From Anaerohalosphaeraceae bacterium (GTDB lineage Bacteria; Planctomycetota; Phycisphaerae; Sedimentisphaerales; Anaerohalosphaeraceae): a DNA stretch of 64,000 nucleotides. Under the pieces are notes generated by a model. It had not been told where the DNA came from. It did no database searches and worked only from the letters and a program-made list of their open reading frames with translations. Made by a program: the position numbers and the translations under genes. The stretch spans positions 1 to 64,000 of the forward strand of contig JBBFLK010000003.1 of assembly GCA_037479115.1 (NCBI GenBank). The letters run 5' to 3'. This document shows, piece by piece, positions 16,126 through 24,787 of the stretch (positions are counted from its first letter, which is position 1; every line of letters starts with the position of its first letter).

Positions 16126-17685
16126 TTAAAGCCCCAGTTCCTCTTTGGTCAGGCCGAGGGATTCCCGCTGGTCTTCCGGGATTTTGGTTCGCAGCAGTTC
16201 GCGGGCGGCTTCGGCATTTTTGGAGTTGGGGCAGTTGCGGATAACCTGCCGGCAAAGTTCCACCCCTCTTCGATAGGAAATGAAGCGTTTGCCGGCAGCC
16301 TGCAAAAAAAAATCCTGTGCCGCTGCCAGCTCGTTGGCCCCGCACAGTTCATTATACTCATCGCTTTCAACCGGGCCCCGAGCCGCTGACATCATCCGGG
16401 AATTGGGGTCCGCCGGTACAGGAGCCGGGCGGTTTGGGTCCGCCGGTCTTACACCCGGCACAATGTCTTCCCCCGATGCCGCAGGGGTCTGCTGGACCGG
16501 TTTGGTGAAGGCGAAACCCGTCAGGTTTCGCAGGAGCATCGGAAGCATAAATCCTTCCGCCGAGCCGGCAAATCGGAACTGGCCGTTTTTGTCAACAATC
16601 GCCGTAAACGGACTTTTCGCATCCATCACCAAATCCGGCGTGTTGGCGGCGGCATAAAGAATCGGCAGCGGATGCGGGTTCTCGTTCAAATACCGCTGAA
16701 CGGCAGGTTTTTGGTCGGGTTTATTGGTAATCACGCTCAGGAAAAGGATGTCTTTTTTGCCGGCTTTGGCGGTTTGCTCCTTGAGGATTTCAACGGCCTC
16801 CAGCTGGGCGGCAAAACTCGAACCGGTTTGGCCGTCCGGGGATGCGGCCGTCTCTTCGCCCGGACCGGCCGCCGGGGTTTGCCGAGCGGGGGTATAAAGC
16901 AGCGGCTGGCCGGCGTCTTCCGGTTTTTTCTCAATCAGATTTTCCGCCGGAACCTCCCAAATGAATAGACACAAGACGGCCTGATTGGGCTGATAATCAA
17001 AGGATTTTCCATCCAGAAAAGCCCCGTAAAACGGCTTGAGGGTCTTTCCAATCAAATCCATCCGCAGGGATTCCGGATTAAAGTCCAGTTTTCCGGTGGT
17101 TCCGTAGAGGGATTGTCCGGTCATTTCCGGCATCATTTCCGGCCCAGCGCCCATCCCCATCGGATTTCGCTGCATGGCCGGGCGAACGGCACGCGGCTGA
17201 ATCGGACGTTTGGAAAGCAGCAGCGAAAAGAACTGCTGCGAAACCCACGCGTCCCGATTGGACGCATCCATCCGGCAGGCCCGCGCGCTGGAAGTCAGCG
17301 CAGATTCAACCGCTCCCGTGCAGTATTCGACCCAGCCCTGCAGCAGCATATAACGGGCCTTGGCCGGGTCTTCAAACATCATCATATGTCGGCGGCTGTC
17401 CTCGAGCAGGGCGGAAGCCGATTTGACATAAAGCTCGCCGGGATTTTTGTATTCGTTGATTTGGGTAAAGAAGTCATCCAGGGCTTTTTCCAGCAGCCCG
17501 GCGGCCTCCTGAGCCTGCTGAAGCAGTGCCTGTCGTCGCGGGTCTTCCGTCTGCGCTGCTCCCATTTGTTCCGGGCTTCGAGGTCTGCGGGGGGCTGCAC
17601 CGCCGAAAACAATGCCGCTTAAGGCCAAGAGCCAGACAGCCCAAAGCAGTATTGAGAATTGTCTATAAATCATTCCTTTTTTCAT
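16126..17685 (-). CDS. Exported thioredoxin-fold and TPR-like protein, no CxxC
   Basis: 519 aa, start fixed by GCAGGAG six bases before the ATG. A signal peptide (about residues 10-30, ending LSGIVFGGA) is followed by a helical region (residues 35-150) rich in Ala/Glu. The middle (about 225-400) resembles a TlpA/thioredoxin fold: QAVLCLFIWEVPAEN, then ILFLSVITNKPDQ, PILYAA and FTAIVDKNGQFRFAG. The CxxC motif is absent. A short helical repeat near the end (YRRGVELCRQVIRNCPNSKNAEAARELL is TPR-like in spacing) completes the protein. The function is not recognised; a non-redox thioredoxin-fold envelope protein is the best description. Confidence 0.6.
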   Translation of the reverse strand: MKKGMIYRQFSILLWAVWLLALSGIVFGGAAPRRPRSPEQMGAAQTEDPRRQALLQQAQEAAGLLEKALDDFFTQINEYKNPGELYVKSASALLEDSRRHMMMFEDPAKARYMLLQGWVEYCTGAVESALTSSARACRMDASNRDAWVSQQFFSLLLSKRPIQPRAVRPAMQRNPMGMGAGPEMMPEMTGQSLYGTTGKLDFNPESLRMDLIGKTLKPFYGAFLDGKSFDYQPNQAVLCLFIWEVPAENLIEKKPEDAGQPLLYTPARQTPAAGPGEETAASPDGQTGSSFAAQLEAVEILKEQTAKAGKKDILFLSVITNKPDQKPAVQRYLNENPHPLPILYAAANTPDLVMDAKSPFTAIVDKNGQFRFAGSAEGFMLPMLLRNLTGFAFTKPVQQTPAASGEDIVPGVRPADPNRPAPVPADPNSRMMSAARGPVESDEYNELCGANELAAAQDFFLQAAGKRFISYRRGVELCRQVIRNCPNSKNAEAARELLRTKIPEDQRESLGLTKEELGL

Positions 17686-17823
17686 AGAAAACTCCTGCCC
17701 ATATCCTGATTTTATGAGTTCTGCATTCCCACCCATTCGAGTTTACTATCTTATCGGAAACGAGCCGAAAAAGAAACCTTTTTTTGAAACCGTTCTGGAA
17801 GCTTGAAAGCTCGCATGAGGGAA

Positions 17824-17868
17824 ATGCCGTTTGCTTTTTGCGTATTCTAAAGGTAGGATAAACGGCAT
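17824..17868 (+). promoter_or_regulatory. Promoter enclosed by a perfect inverted repeat, upstream of ribE
   Basis: ATGCCGTTT (17824-17832) and AAACGGCAT (17860-17868) are a perfect 9-bp inverted repeat. Between and overlapping them sit TTGCTT (17831-17836), a 17-bp spacer and TAGGAT (17854-17859). The arrangement suggests operator half-sites bracketing the ribE-pdxA-rsmA promoter. No FMN-riboswitch consensus was seen. Confidence 0.5.
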
Positions 17869-17893
17869 CTTAGAAAAGATGGACGGCGAAACG

Positions 17894-18547
17894 ATGTTTA
17901 CGGGTATTGTAGAACAGACAGGTCTTGTTCGAGGGACTCGTCCCCGGGGCGGCGGGCTGCAGGCGGAAATCGACCTGGGAGCCGCTGCGGAAGGGACCCG
18001 AGTAGGGGACAGTATTTCCGTCAATGGGGTCTGCCTGACCGTAACGGCTTTGCAGAATACGACGGCTGTCTTCGATGTGAGCCCGGAAACCCTGCGGCGC
18101 AGCACCTTAAAGACGCTCCGCAGCGGACAAAGGGTCAATCTCGAACGGGCGATGCGGGCCGACGGGCGTTTCGGAGGCCATTTCGTACAGGGGCATGTGG
18201 ACGGCATCGGAAGGATTGCCGAAATCCGCCGGCGCGGGGACTTTGCCGAGTTTCGAATCGAAGCGCCGGCCGCCCTTCTGGAGCAAATGGTTGAAAAAGG
18301 GTCTGTCGCAGTGGACGGCATCAGCTTGACGATAGCCTCCTTAGATGAAAAGGGGTTTACCGTGGCCCTTATCCCGGCTACGCTGGCCCAGACAACATGG
18401 AAAGAATCCAAAACGGGGGATGAGGTGAATATTGAAACGGATATTCTGGTCAAGATTGTCCGAAACCTGCTGCACAAGACCGCCGGACCGTCCGCCGCAC
18501 TGGACCCGGAGGTCCTGCGTTCGTGGGGGTATTCACCCAATGGCTGA
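17894..18547 (+). CDS. ribE: Riboflavin synthase alpha chain
   Basis: 217 aa with start at MFTGIVEQTG, the invariant N-terminus of the family. Two tandem lumazine-binding barrels are evident: the first with SVNGVCLTV (about residue 48) and the second with GGHFVQGHVDGIG (about 96-108) and SVAVDGISLTI (about 140). The enzyme dismutates two 6,7-dimethyl-8-ribityllumazine molecules to riboflavin. It is first gene of a three-gene unit; its stop overlaps the pdxA start by 8 bp. Standard length. Confidence 0.95.
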   Translation: MFTGIVEQTGLVRGTRPRGGGLQAEIDLGAAAEGTRVGDSISVNGVCLTVTALQNTTAVFDVSPETLRRSTLKTLRSGQRVNLERAMRADGRFGGHFVQGHVDGIGRIAEIRRRGDFAEFRIEAPAALLEQMVEKGSVAVDGISLTIASLDEKGFTVALIPATLAQTTWKESKTGDEVNIETDILVKIVRNLLHKTAGPSAALDPEVLRSWGYSPNG

Positions 18548-19610
18548 GCATACGCTGGACAATTCGGCTTCCAACCCGCTGACGATTGGGATTACGATGG
18601 GCGACCCGGGAGGCATCGGTCCGGAGATTATCGTAAAAGCCCTGGCGGACCCGCTCCTGCGCCGGCAGGCCAAATTTATTATTTTCGGTCTGGATGAGCA
18701 GCTCGAATATGCGGCGGACTTGGCGGAGGTGCCGCCGTTTTGGATTCGCCACCCGCACGAAAAAATCAGCCGCGATTACCCGCGTCAGGTGGTTGTGGCT
18801 GACTATGATGAATATTCCCTGCCGTCCTACATTCACCGGCCCACGCGCATCAGCGGGGAATGCTCCATCCGTTTTTGCCTGGATGCCGTTCAGGCCGCCC
18901 GGGACGGGATTATCGACGCGGTCGTGACTGCCCCCATCAGCAAAACCAGCTGGAAACTGGCGGATGCCCCCTGGCCGGGTCATACCGAGCTGCTTGCCGA
19001 CTGCTGCAAAAGCCCCCGCAAGGCGATGATGTTTGTCGCCGGGCCCCTAAAGCTGGCGTTGGCGACGATTCACGAGGCCCTTTTTGAAATTCGCCATAAG
19101 TTTACCATCGGCTGTGTCTTTGAGCCCATTGACCTGTTGAACACGGCTTTGCAGGATTATTTCGGAATCAAAAATCCGCGGATTGCTGTAGCGGGACTCA
19201 ACCCCCACGCCGGCGAAGACGGCCAGTTCGGCGACGAGGAGCAGCGGATTATTCGTCCGGCCATGCTCCTGGCGCAGGAAGTCGGCATTCGATGCGAAGG
19301 TCCGTTTCCGGCGGATACGCTTTTTGTTAAAGCCGCGCGCGGAGAGTTTGACGGCGTTGTGGCGATGTACCATGACCAGGGGCTGATTCCCGTTAAGATG
19401 CTTGCCTTTGAGGAGGCGGTCAATGTAACCATCGGCATCCCCATTATCCGCACCTCGCCTTCTCACGGAACGGCGTTTGATATTGCGGGCAAGGGGATCG
19501 CCAGCGAGGCCAGTATGAAACAGGCCATCCGCACGGCGATTGAAATGGCGACAATCCGGAGAAGTCGAAAAGCTCAAAAGAACAGCCATGCAGACCAAAC
19601 AGGAAATTGA
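18540..19610 (+). CDS. pdxA: 4-hydroxythreonine-4-phosphate dehydrogenase
   Basis: 356 aa enzyme of the DXP-dependent pyridoxal-phosphate pathway. Start at MAEHTLDNS inside the end of ribE. Motifs: GITMGDPGGIGPEI near residue 20, APISKTSWK about 135, GHTELLADCC with a metal His, LNPHAGEDGQFGDEE about 225, MYHDQGLIPVK about 280 with another metal His, and RTSPSHGTAFDIAGKG near the C-terminus. It overlaps the downstream rsmA by 23 bp. The pdxA-rsmA pairing is also seen in enterobacteria. Confidence 0.95.
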   Translation: MAEHTLDNSASNPLTIGITMGDPGGIGPEIIVKALADPLLRRQAKFIIFGLDEQLEYAADLAEVPPFWIRHPHEKISRDYPRQVVVADYDEYSLPSYIHRPTRISGECSIRFCLDAVQAARDGIIDAVVTAPISKTSWKLADAPWPGHTELLADCCKSPRKAMMFVAGPLKLALATIHEALFEIRHKFTIGCVFEPIDLLNTALQDYFGIKNPRIAVAGLNPHAGEDGQFGDEEQRIIRPAMLLAQEVGIRCEGPFPADTLFVKAARGEFDGVVAMYHDQGLIPVKMLAFEEAVNVTIGIPIIRTSPSHGTAFDIAGKGIASEASMKQAIRTAIEMATIRRSRKAQKNSHADQTGN

Positions 19611-20472
19611 ACAGTTGCTGGCGGCGGCGGGCACTCGTCCCAAGCATCGGCTGGGGCAGAACTTCCTGATTGACCTGAATCTGATGCGGGTTCTGGTGCA
19701 GTCCGCGGCGGTGCATTCCGGCGATGTGGTGCTGGAGGTCGGCTGCGGCACCGGTTCGTTAACCGAAGAACTGCTGCTGCACGGCGGCCGGGTTGTCGGA
19801 GTTGAGTATGACCCTGTTCTCTTCGGCATTGTTCAAAAACGCCTGGCCGGTGCCGACAACCTCACGCTTCTGTGCGGAGATGTCCTCGAAAGCAAAAATA
19901 CCCTCAACCATGCTGTTCTGGATGCGGTTCAGAAGGCCCTGGAGGAAACGGGGGGGCGGCTGCTGCTGGTGTCCAATCTGCCGTACAATGTGGCCTCCAG
20001 TGTGATGGCCAATCTGATTGCCGGGCCGCTGACGGCGGAGGCGATGACCGTGACTGTCCAGAAGGAAGTCGCCGAACGCATGGCCGCTGTTCCGGGACAC
20101 AAAGAATACAGCCCCTTGAGTATTTTGATGACGGCTACGGGAGACCTGCACTATCTCAAGCATCTGCCCCCAACGGTTTTCTGGCCGCGTCCGCAGGTGG
20201 ATTCCGCCATGGTTCAATTCGTCCGAAATCCCCAAAAGGCCGCTCAGATTCACAATATGGATGTTTTCCGGCAGGTTGTGCATCTGTTTATGAGCCATCG
20301 ACGCAAAATGCTCAAGGCCTGTGTTCATTTTGCCGAAGGACAGCTGGCTTCGGTACGGCACTGGTCCGATGTGTTTGCCGAGGCCTTTGTGGACGGGCAG
20401 CGCCGCCCGGAAGAACTGTCCGCCGCCGACTACATCAACATCGCCAACCTCTGCTTTGAGCAAATCCGTTAA
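19588..20472 (+). CDS. rsmA: 16S rRNA dimethyladenosine transferase RsmA/KsgA
   Basis: 294 aa SAM-dependent enzyme dimethylating A1518 and A1519 of 16S rRNA. RPKHRLGQNFLID near the N-terminus, LEVGCGTGSLTEELL (SAM-binding motif I, about residue 50), and NLPYNVASSVM (the catalytic NLPY, about residue 133) are all present, with the C-terminal helical domain intact. An alternative TTG start at 19540 would add 16 residues; the internal ATG is preferred because the RsmA core begins soon after it. Last gene of the ribE-pdxA-rsmA unit. Confidence 0.93.
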   Translation: MQTKQEIEQLLAAAGTRPKHRLGQNFLIDLNLMRVLVQSAAVHSGDVVLEVGCGTGSLTEELLLHGGRVVGVEYDPVLFGIVQKRLAGADNLTLLCGDVLESKNTLNHAVLDAVQKALEETGGRLLLVSNLPYNVASSVMANLIAGPLTAEAMTVTVQKEVAERMAAVPGHKEYSPLSILMTATGDLHYLKHLPPTVFWPRPQVDSAMVQFVRNPQKAAQIHNMDVFRQVVHLFMSHRRKMLKACVHFAEGQLASVRHWSDVFAEAFVDGQRRPEELSAADYINIANLCFEQIR

Positions 20473-20513
20473 ATCCTGCCTGCGGTCTCGCTGCAAAGGC
20501 TGCCTGCTTATTT

Positions 20514-20544
20514 TAAAAAAACACGGCCCCATGAAGGGGCCGTG
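20514..20544 (-). terminator. Rho-independent terminator after the metallothionein-like gene
   Basis: CACGGCCCC (20522-20530) and GGGGCCGTG (20536-20544) form a 9-bp stem. Eight A residues on the plus strand (20514-20521) give the T-run for minus-strand transcription. It lies between the convergent rsmA and the cysteine-rich gene. Confidence 0.85.
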
Positions 20545-20582
20545 GAAAAGGGTTTTCGTTTTAAACCGTTCATCCAGCAGGA

Positions 20583-20873
20583 TTAGGCTGCCTTAGGCTT
20601 TGTGCATCCGCTGCAGCAGGCACAGGAGTCCTGTCCGCACTTGCAGGGGTTGCAGGTGCAGTTTTCACAGGTGCATCCCTTTGTGCATTGGCAGTCCGTA
20701 CACGAGCAGTCGGTACAGGTACAGGCGCTGCAGCAGGCGGTCGCAGATGTCAAAGCGGCTGCGCTGCATCCGCTCTGGCCGTGCGAAGACATTTGGAACG
20801 CTCCGCCCGCAAAGGCGATTGCCAGCACAGCAATGCCTGACAGGAGCAGAAATGACATCATTCTTTTGTTCAT
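20583..20873 (-). CDS. Exported metallothionein-like cysteine-rich protein
   Basis: 96 aa. Residues 1-25 look like a signal sequence (MMSFLLLSGIAVLAIAFAGGA). The remainder holds 19 Cys in about 60 residues, arranged as repeated Cys-x-Cys and Cys-x-x-Cys units (ACTCTDCSCTDCQC, then CTCENCTCNPCKC and CACCSGC). That is metallothionein-like spacing, but an N-terminal export signal is unusual because classical metallothioneins are cytoplasmic. The start has AAAGGAACG upstream and a terminator follows. It is downstream of another exported Cys-rich gene. Likely role: binding soft metals such as Cu, Zn or Cd in the envelope; the metal is unknown. Confidence 0.75.
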   Translation of the reverse strand: MNKRMMSFLLLSGIAVLAIAFAGGAFQMSSHGQSGCSAAALTSATACCSACTCTDCSCTDCQCTKGCTCENCTCNPCKCGQDSCACCSGCTKPKAA

Positions 20874-20939
20874 GGTTCGTTCCTTTCGTTAAAAAGAGTT
20901 CAGGTTCTTTTCGGAGAAACCGACTTGAAAGGGAACGAA

Positions 20940-21356
20940 TCAACAGTTCAGACGGCAAAGAAAAGACAGCGCAGGGGCTGTCCGGACGTCTGCCGCCCCG
21001 TGTATCGTTTGGTTAGGAAGGACATCAAAGAATTGATGAAGGGTTTCAGGACTCAGCCAAGCGGCAGTCCCATTTGTTTTGGAATCGCCGGCGGACACAT
21101 TGCGGCCGACCTGAACAGGAATCGCAGGCCTGGACCGCAGAGCACAGGGACAAACTGTTTCCTGAGAAAAACCGCAGGAAGAGGTTTTTGGAGCAGGGGG
21201 TTGGCAGCAGGACGAGGTTTGCTTTTCGGAATGGCCGCTGTCCATTTTGGGCTGAATGCAGCATTCACAGCGGATACAGCGATTGCTCATCATTCCGCCC
21301 AGTGCCAGCGCGGCGGCTGACAAAAATACAAGATAATGTTTGTGAAAGCCAGCCAT
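20940..21356 (-). CDS. Small exported cysteine-rich protein, unknown family
   Basis: 138 aa, start at MAGFHKHYLVFLS after TAGGAAT. An N-terminal hydrophobic stretch (YLVFLSAAALALGG, about residues 8-21) predicts export or anchoring. It is followed by clustered cysteines (CIRCECC, SSCC, SSC, CPC) and a C-terminal FLCRLNC; 11 Cys in total. The C-terminal half (about residues 70-125) is Cys-free and has a short helical stretch (SPETLHQFFDVL). I do not recognise a family. It sits 72 bp after rimO and 66 bp before the metallothionein-like gene on the same strand, suggesting a metal-related pair. Confidence 0.5.
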   Translation of the reverse strand: MAGFHKHYLVFLSAAALALGGMMSNRCIRCECCIQPKMDSGHSEKQTSSCCQPPAPKTSSCGFSQETVCPCALRSRPAIPVQVGRNVSAGDSKTNGTAAWLSPETLHQFFDVLPNQTIHGAADVRTAPALSFLCRLNC

Positions 21357-21428
21357 CTTATTATTCCTATAAGATTTCAGGTCTATAATTCTATACATCA
21401 TTTTTTTAGATTTTGTTCTTTCCAAATT

Positions 21429-22781
21429 TCAGACCGGCTTCACCAGCAGGTCATAACCTTCCCGGCCGATGACGCGGACCGGAACGAACTGACCGGGCTG
21501 AACGGGAGTTCCCTCGATGAGGCAGACGCTGTCGATGTGCGGGGCCTGCCCATAAAAACGTCCGATAAGACGGTTGTTTTCGTCCATTTCATCCGCCAGA
21601 ATGGTCAATTCTTTCCCAATCATCCGGTCGGCTTTTTTAAAGGCGATTTCCTGCTGGGTAAGCATAATCCGATTCAGCCGCTCTTGTTTGAGCGAATCCG
21701 GCACTTGGTCCGGCAGCTCGGCGGCCTTGGTTCCGGATTCGGCAAAATAGGGAAAAGCGCCGAGTGCATCGAATTGAGCCCATTGAATGAAGTCGAGGAG
21801 TTCTTCGAATTGTTCATCGGTTTCCCCCGGAAATCCGACAATAACCGTGGTTCGCAGGATGATATCCGGAATAGACTGCCGTAATTTCTGGATTAATTGA
21901 AACGTGTTTTCTTTTGTGTCCGGCCGATGCATTGCCCGCAGGATAGGATTGCTGATATGCTGTATCGGGATATCGACGTAATGGACAACTTTGGAGCTTT
22001 GGGCAATCTTTTCGATGAGGGCTTCATCGATAGACGCCGGATAAAGGTACATCAGCCGCAGCCATTGAATTGTTTTTATCTTTTCCAACTCGCTTATCAG
22101 TGTAGCCAGGCCGTTTTTTAAGCCGAGGTCCCGCCCATAGGAGGTGGTATCCTGTGCAATGAGGTTCAATTCGAGAACCCCATGTTCGGCCAGCTGCCTG
22201 GCTTCAGAAAGGACTAAGTCGATAGGCTTGCTTCGGAATTTGCCCCGGATAGAAGGGATTGTACAGAACGAGCAATGTCGGCTGCATCCTTCGCTGATGC
22301 GGAGATACGCCCAGTGGGAGGGGGTAATTAAAAGACGTTCGCTGTCGTCAAAGATTATCTCCGAAGAGGGCTGAAGAAATTGTCGATTGCCCGGCTGTTT
22401 TGGTGAGGATTGCAAAACCGCATGAAGGATCTCGACTACCTGTTCCCGCTGGCCGAGTCCGACGACGGCGTCAATTTGGGGGATTTCTTCGAGCAGGGAA
22501 GCCCCCATCCGCTGGGATAAACAGCCCGCCACGATAATTTTGCCCAGCCGGCCTTTCTTTTTTTCTTTGACGGCCTGACGGATGACCGACAACGCTTCCT
22601 GTTTAGCCGGTTCAATAAAGCCGCACGTGTTGATAATCACGACATCGGCCTGCATCTGGCCGGTCAAAACAAAACCCGCCTGACCGATGCGGGCCAGCAT
22701 CACCTCGCTGTCCACTGTGTTTTTCGGACAGCCCAGAGAGACAAAACCGACTGTAATGGACGGATTTGTTTTTTTGCTCAT
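21429..22781 (-). CDS. rimO: Ribosomal protein S12 methylthiotransferase RimO
   Basis: 450 aa radical-SAM enzyme adding a methylthio group to an Asp of ribosomal protein S12. The N-terminal UPF0004 domain has GFVSLGCPKNTVDSE and INTCGFI with conserved Cys residues. The radical-SAM motif is CSRHCSFC (Cys-x3-Cys-x2-Cys, about residue 172), preceded by LRISEG. The C-terminal TRAM domain ends the protein (VPVRVIGREGYDLLV). SLGCPKN and the TRAM ending favour RimO over MiaB. Length is standard. Confidence 0.93.
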   Translation of the reverse strand: MSKKTNPSITVGFVSLGCPKNTVDSEVMLARIGQAGFVLTGQMQADVVIINTCGFIEPAKQEALSVIRQAVKEKKKGRLGKIIVAGCLSQRMGASLLEEIPQIDAVVGLGQREQVVEILHAVLQSSPKQPGNRQFLQPSSEIIFDDSERLLITPSHWAYLRISEGCSRHCSFCTIPSIRGKFRSKPIDLVLSEARQLAEHGVLELNLIAQDTTSYGRDLGLKNGLATLISELEKIKTIQWLRLMYLYPASIDEALIEKIAQSSKVVHYVDIPIQHISNPILRAMHRPDTKENTFQLIQKLRQSIPDIILRTTVIVGFPGETDEQFEELLDFIQWAQFDALGAFPYFAESGTKAAELPDQVPDSLKQERLNRIMLTQQEIAFKKADRMIGKELTILADEMDENNRLIGRFYGQAPHIDSVCLIEGTPVQPGQFVPVRVIGREGYDLLVKPV

Positions 22782-22799
22782 TCTTCAACTATACCATTT

Positions 22800-22816
22800 C
22801 CTGAAGTTTTTTTCAG
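22800..22816. other. Small perfect hairpin upstream of rimO
   Basis: CCTGAA (22800-22805) and TTCAGG (22811-22816) flank a short T-rich loop, in the divergent spacer between rimO and the first secretin gene. It could be an operator or leader hairpin; nothing else supports a role. Confidence 0.25.
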
Positions 22817-22921
22817 GAGATTTCACCGAAAAATCCCTTTTTTATTACAGAAAACTGTGTTTTTTATCCGATGTTTAGGATACGTTAGAGTACCGAAACG
22901 TTCTGTTTATTACGAGCGGGG

Positions 22922-24784
22922 ATGTCTTTTTTCAGAAAATATCGTTTTTCCCTTCAAGTGGTTTTCCTGAGGGAACTCATTATCAGCGGGACTTTGGCCT
23001 TTTTGTTTTTCACGGTCGGTTGTGCGCAGGAACCCTCCGAGCAGAAACTTCGGACCTTCTTTGAGCGAAAATCGACGGAAATAGAATCCCGACTGATTCT
23101 GAATGAACTCTCTCAGGTTCGCGAAAACCCCCATATTGCCAATCCCTTGCCGCTTCTATATCGGCAGCCGCCCATCCGGTTGAAGGTACCGGATGGAGTC
23201 AAATTGTTTTATTTTACGAAACACAATCCGTCCGGGGATTTGTCTTTTCGCAGTCCGGATAAGGCCAAAGAAAAGGAAGTGCATTCTCTGGCGGGAGCCC
23301 TTCGCGATTTGGGATACAAAGTCAGTTCCAATCCGACAACCAATCAGCTGATTATTCATTGTGCGGATGAGGCAGAGGCGGACCGGGTTCTGGATTTTCT
23401 GGAGCGGATTGATGTACCGCCGATTCAGGTCCATATTGACTGTCTGATTCTGGAGCGGTTCGGCGATATCACGATGGACTGGGAGACGACTTTGCTAATG
23501 GAAAATCTTTTGGGAGAAGGAATTACTCTCGGGGCTTCCAAGTATCCAAGATCGGCCTTTCCGGGGGCTTCGCTGCGGGAAAGCCGCCGCTCGGAGTTTG
23601 GGATGGATTTTGGTTTTTGGCGCAATAAGGGCATAGACGGGCGTCAAATTCGCCTGGTGGTGGACATGCTCGAATCCCGCGGCTATCTGAAGATACTGCT
23701 GAATCCGTCTATCGAGACGATCAACGGGAAAAGTGCGACCATTTCCATTCGGGACAATGCTCCGATTGAACTGCAGGTGACGGCCAAAGGGACTTCCGAG
23801 ACCAACAAGACCATCACCTATACCCTGACGGATTACAAGTGGGTGGCGGATACCCTGACGGTTACGCCCCGAGTGTATGCGGACGGTTCCATCGGCCTTC
23901 AGACCTCCATTGCCATCGGCTCCAAGTCCAAGCCGGAAGGGGTGGTTCAGACGTCCATTATCACGGAGCGTTCGATTCAGGTGGAAGAAAATCGGATTGC
24001 CCCCGGGCAGAGTCTGATTATCGGGGGGATGCGCAAAAGCGAAAATCGGTCCGTCATTCGGGGGATACCGGGGCTGAAGGACCTGCCGATTTTGGGGATT
24101 CTCTTTTCCAGCAAGGATTTTGAGGAGAAGGCGACCGAGATTATTTTTATTCTGACGCCGAGCATTTCCTCCGGCAGCATTCCTTATGTGGAAGCGGCGC
24201 AGATGGTTCGGGACAAATATGAAGCCCCGCAGCGCCGTCAGACCCTCGAGGAGATTTTGGGGGACCCGACGGGAGCCGATATGTACACCGGTTTGCTGGA
24301 AAAGCGGGCGGCGGAAGCCCGGGCGGCTCTGGTTCGGGCCCAGCGGGAAGCGGAGGAGGCGGAGCGCCTGGCACAGGAGCGTCAGACACAGGCGGAGGAA
24401 GCCCGCCGGCAGGCAGAACTGTTTGAATCGCTGCGAAAACAGGCCCTGGAACAGATTGAAAAGGCCCGGCAGCAGATGGACGAAAATCGTCAGAAAACCG
24501 AGTCGGAGGAAATAACGGCTGTCGAACAGCAAGTCCTTCGGATGAGACTGGACGAACAGATTCAGCAGGCCCGACGGCAGGCTGAAGCGGCTGAAGCGGC
24601 GATTCAGGATGCGCAAAAGCGGGCCGCGGAGCTCGAACAGCAGGCGGCGGAAGCAGCGGAACGGGCGGCCCGAATTCGGCAGGAACAGCAGCGCCTCCTG
24701 CAAATTCGTCAAACTCAAACTGAGGAACAGAAAAGTCCTGACTCCGCCGAATCTCCGGCGGCTCCTGCAAATCCGAAACAATAA
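22922..24784 (+). CDS. Secretin-family lipoprotein with C-terminal coiled coil, copy A
   Basis: 620 aa. A lipobox (FFTVGC, Cys34) follows a hydrophobic segment. Residues about 85-165 form an N1/NolW-like secretin subdomain (LRDLGYKVSSNPTTNQLIIH). About 165-415 is the secretin core, with PPIQVHIDCLILERFGD, LKILLNPSIETING, GQSLIIGGMRKSE and the ending FSSKDFEEKATEIIFILTPS. Residues about 440-605 are a long Ala/Glu/Arg/Gln coiled coil, not usual for secretins. Secretins form the outer-membrane gate of type II/III secretion or pilus systems, but no other secretion gene is nearby. It is followed 4 bp later by a paralogue. Confidence 0.8.
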   Translation: MSFFRKYRFSLQVVFLRELIISGTLAFLFFTVGCAQEPSEQKLRTFFERKSTEIESRLILNELSQVRENPHIANPLPLLYRQPPIRLKVPDGVKLFYFTKHNPSGDLSFRSPDKAKEKEVHSLAGALRDLGYKVSSNPTTNQLIIHCADEAEADRVLDFLERIDVPPIQVHIDCLILERFGDITMDWETTLLMENLLGEGITLGASKYPRSAFPGASLRESRRSEFGMDFGFWRNKGIDGRQIRLVVDMLESRGYLKILLNPSIETINGKSATISIRDNAPIELQVTAKGTSETNKTITYTLTDYKWVADTLTVTPRVYADGSIGLQTSIAIGSKSKPEGVVQTSIITERSIQVEENRIAPGQSLIIGGMRKSENRSVIRGIPGLKDLPILGILFSSKDFEEKATEIIFILTPSISSGSIPYVEAAQMVRDKYEAPQRRQTLEEILGDPTGADMYTGLLEKRAAEARAALVRAQREAEEAERLAQERQTQAEEARRQAELFESLRKQALEQIEKARQQMDENRQKTESEEITAVEQQVLRMRLDEQIQQARRQAEAAEAAIQDAQKRAAELEQQAAEAAERAARIRQEQQRLLQIRQTQTEEQKSPDSAESPAAPANPKQ

Positions 24785-24787
24785 AAG

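Noticed and set aside
17824-17893. FMN riboswitch ahead of ribE
   Set aside because: The leader is too short and lacks the conserved multi-helix core; only a simple inverted repeat is present.
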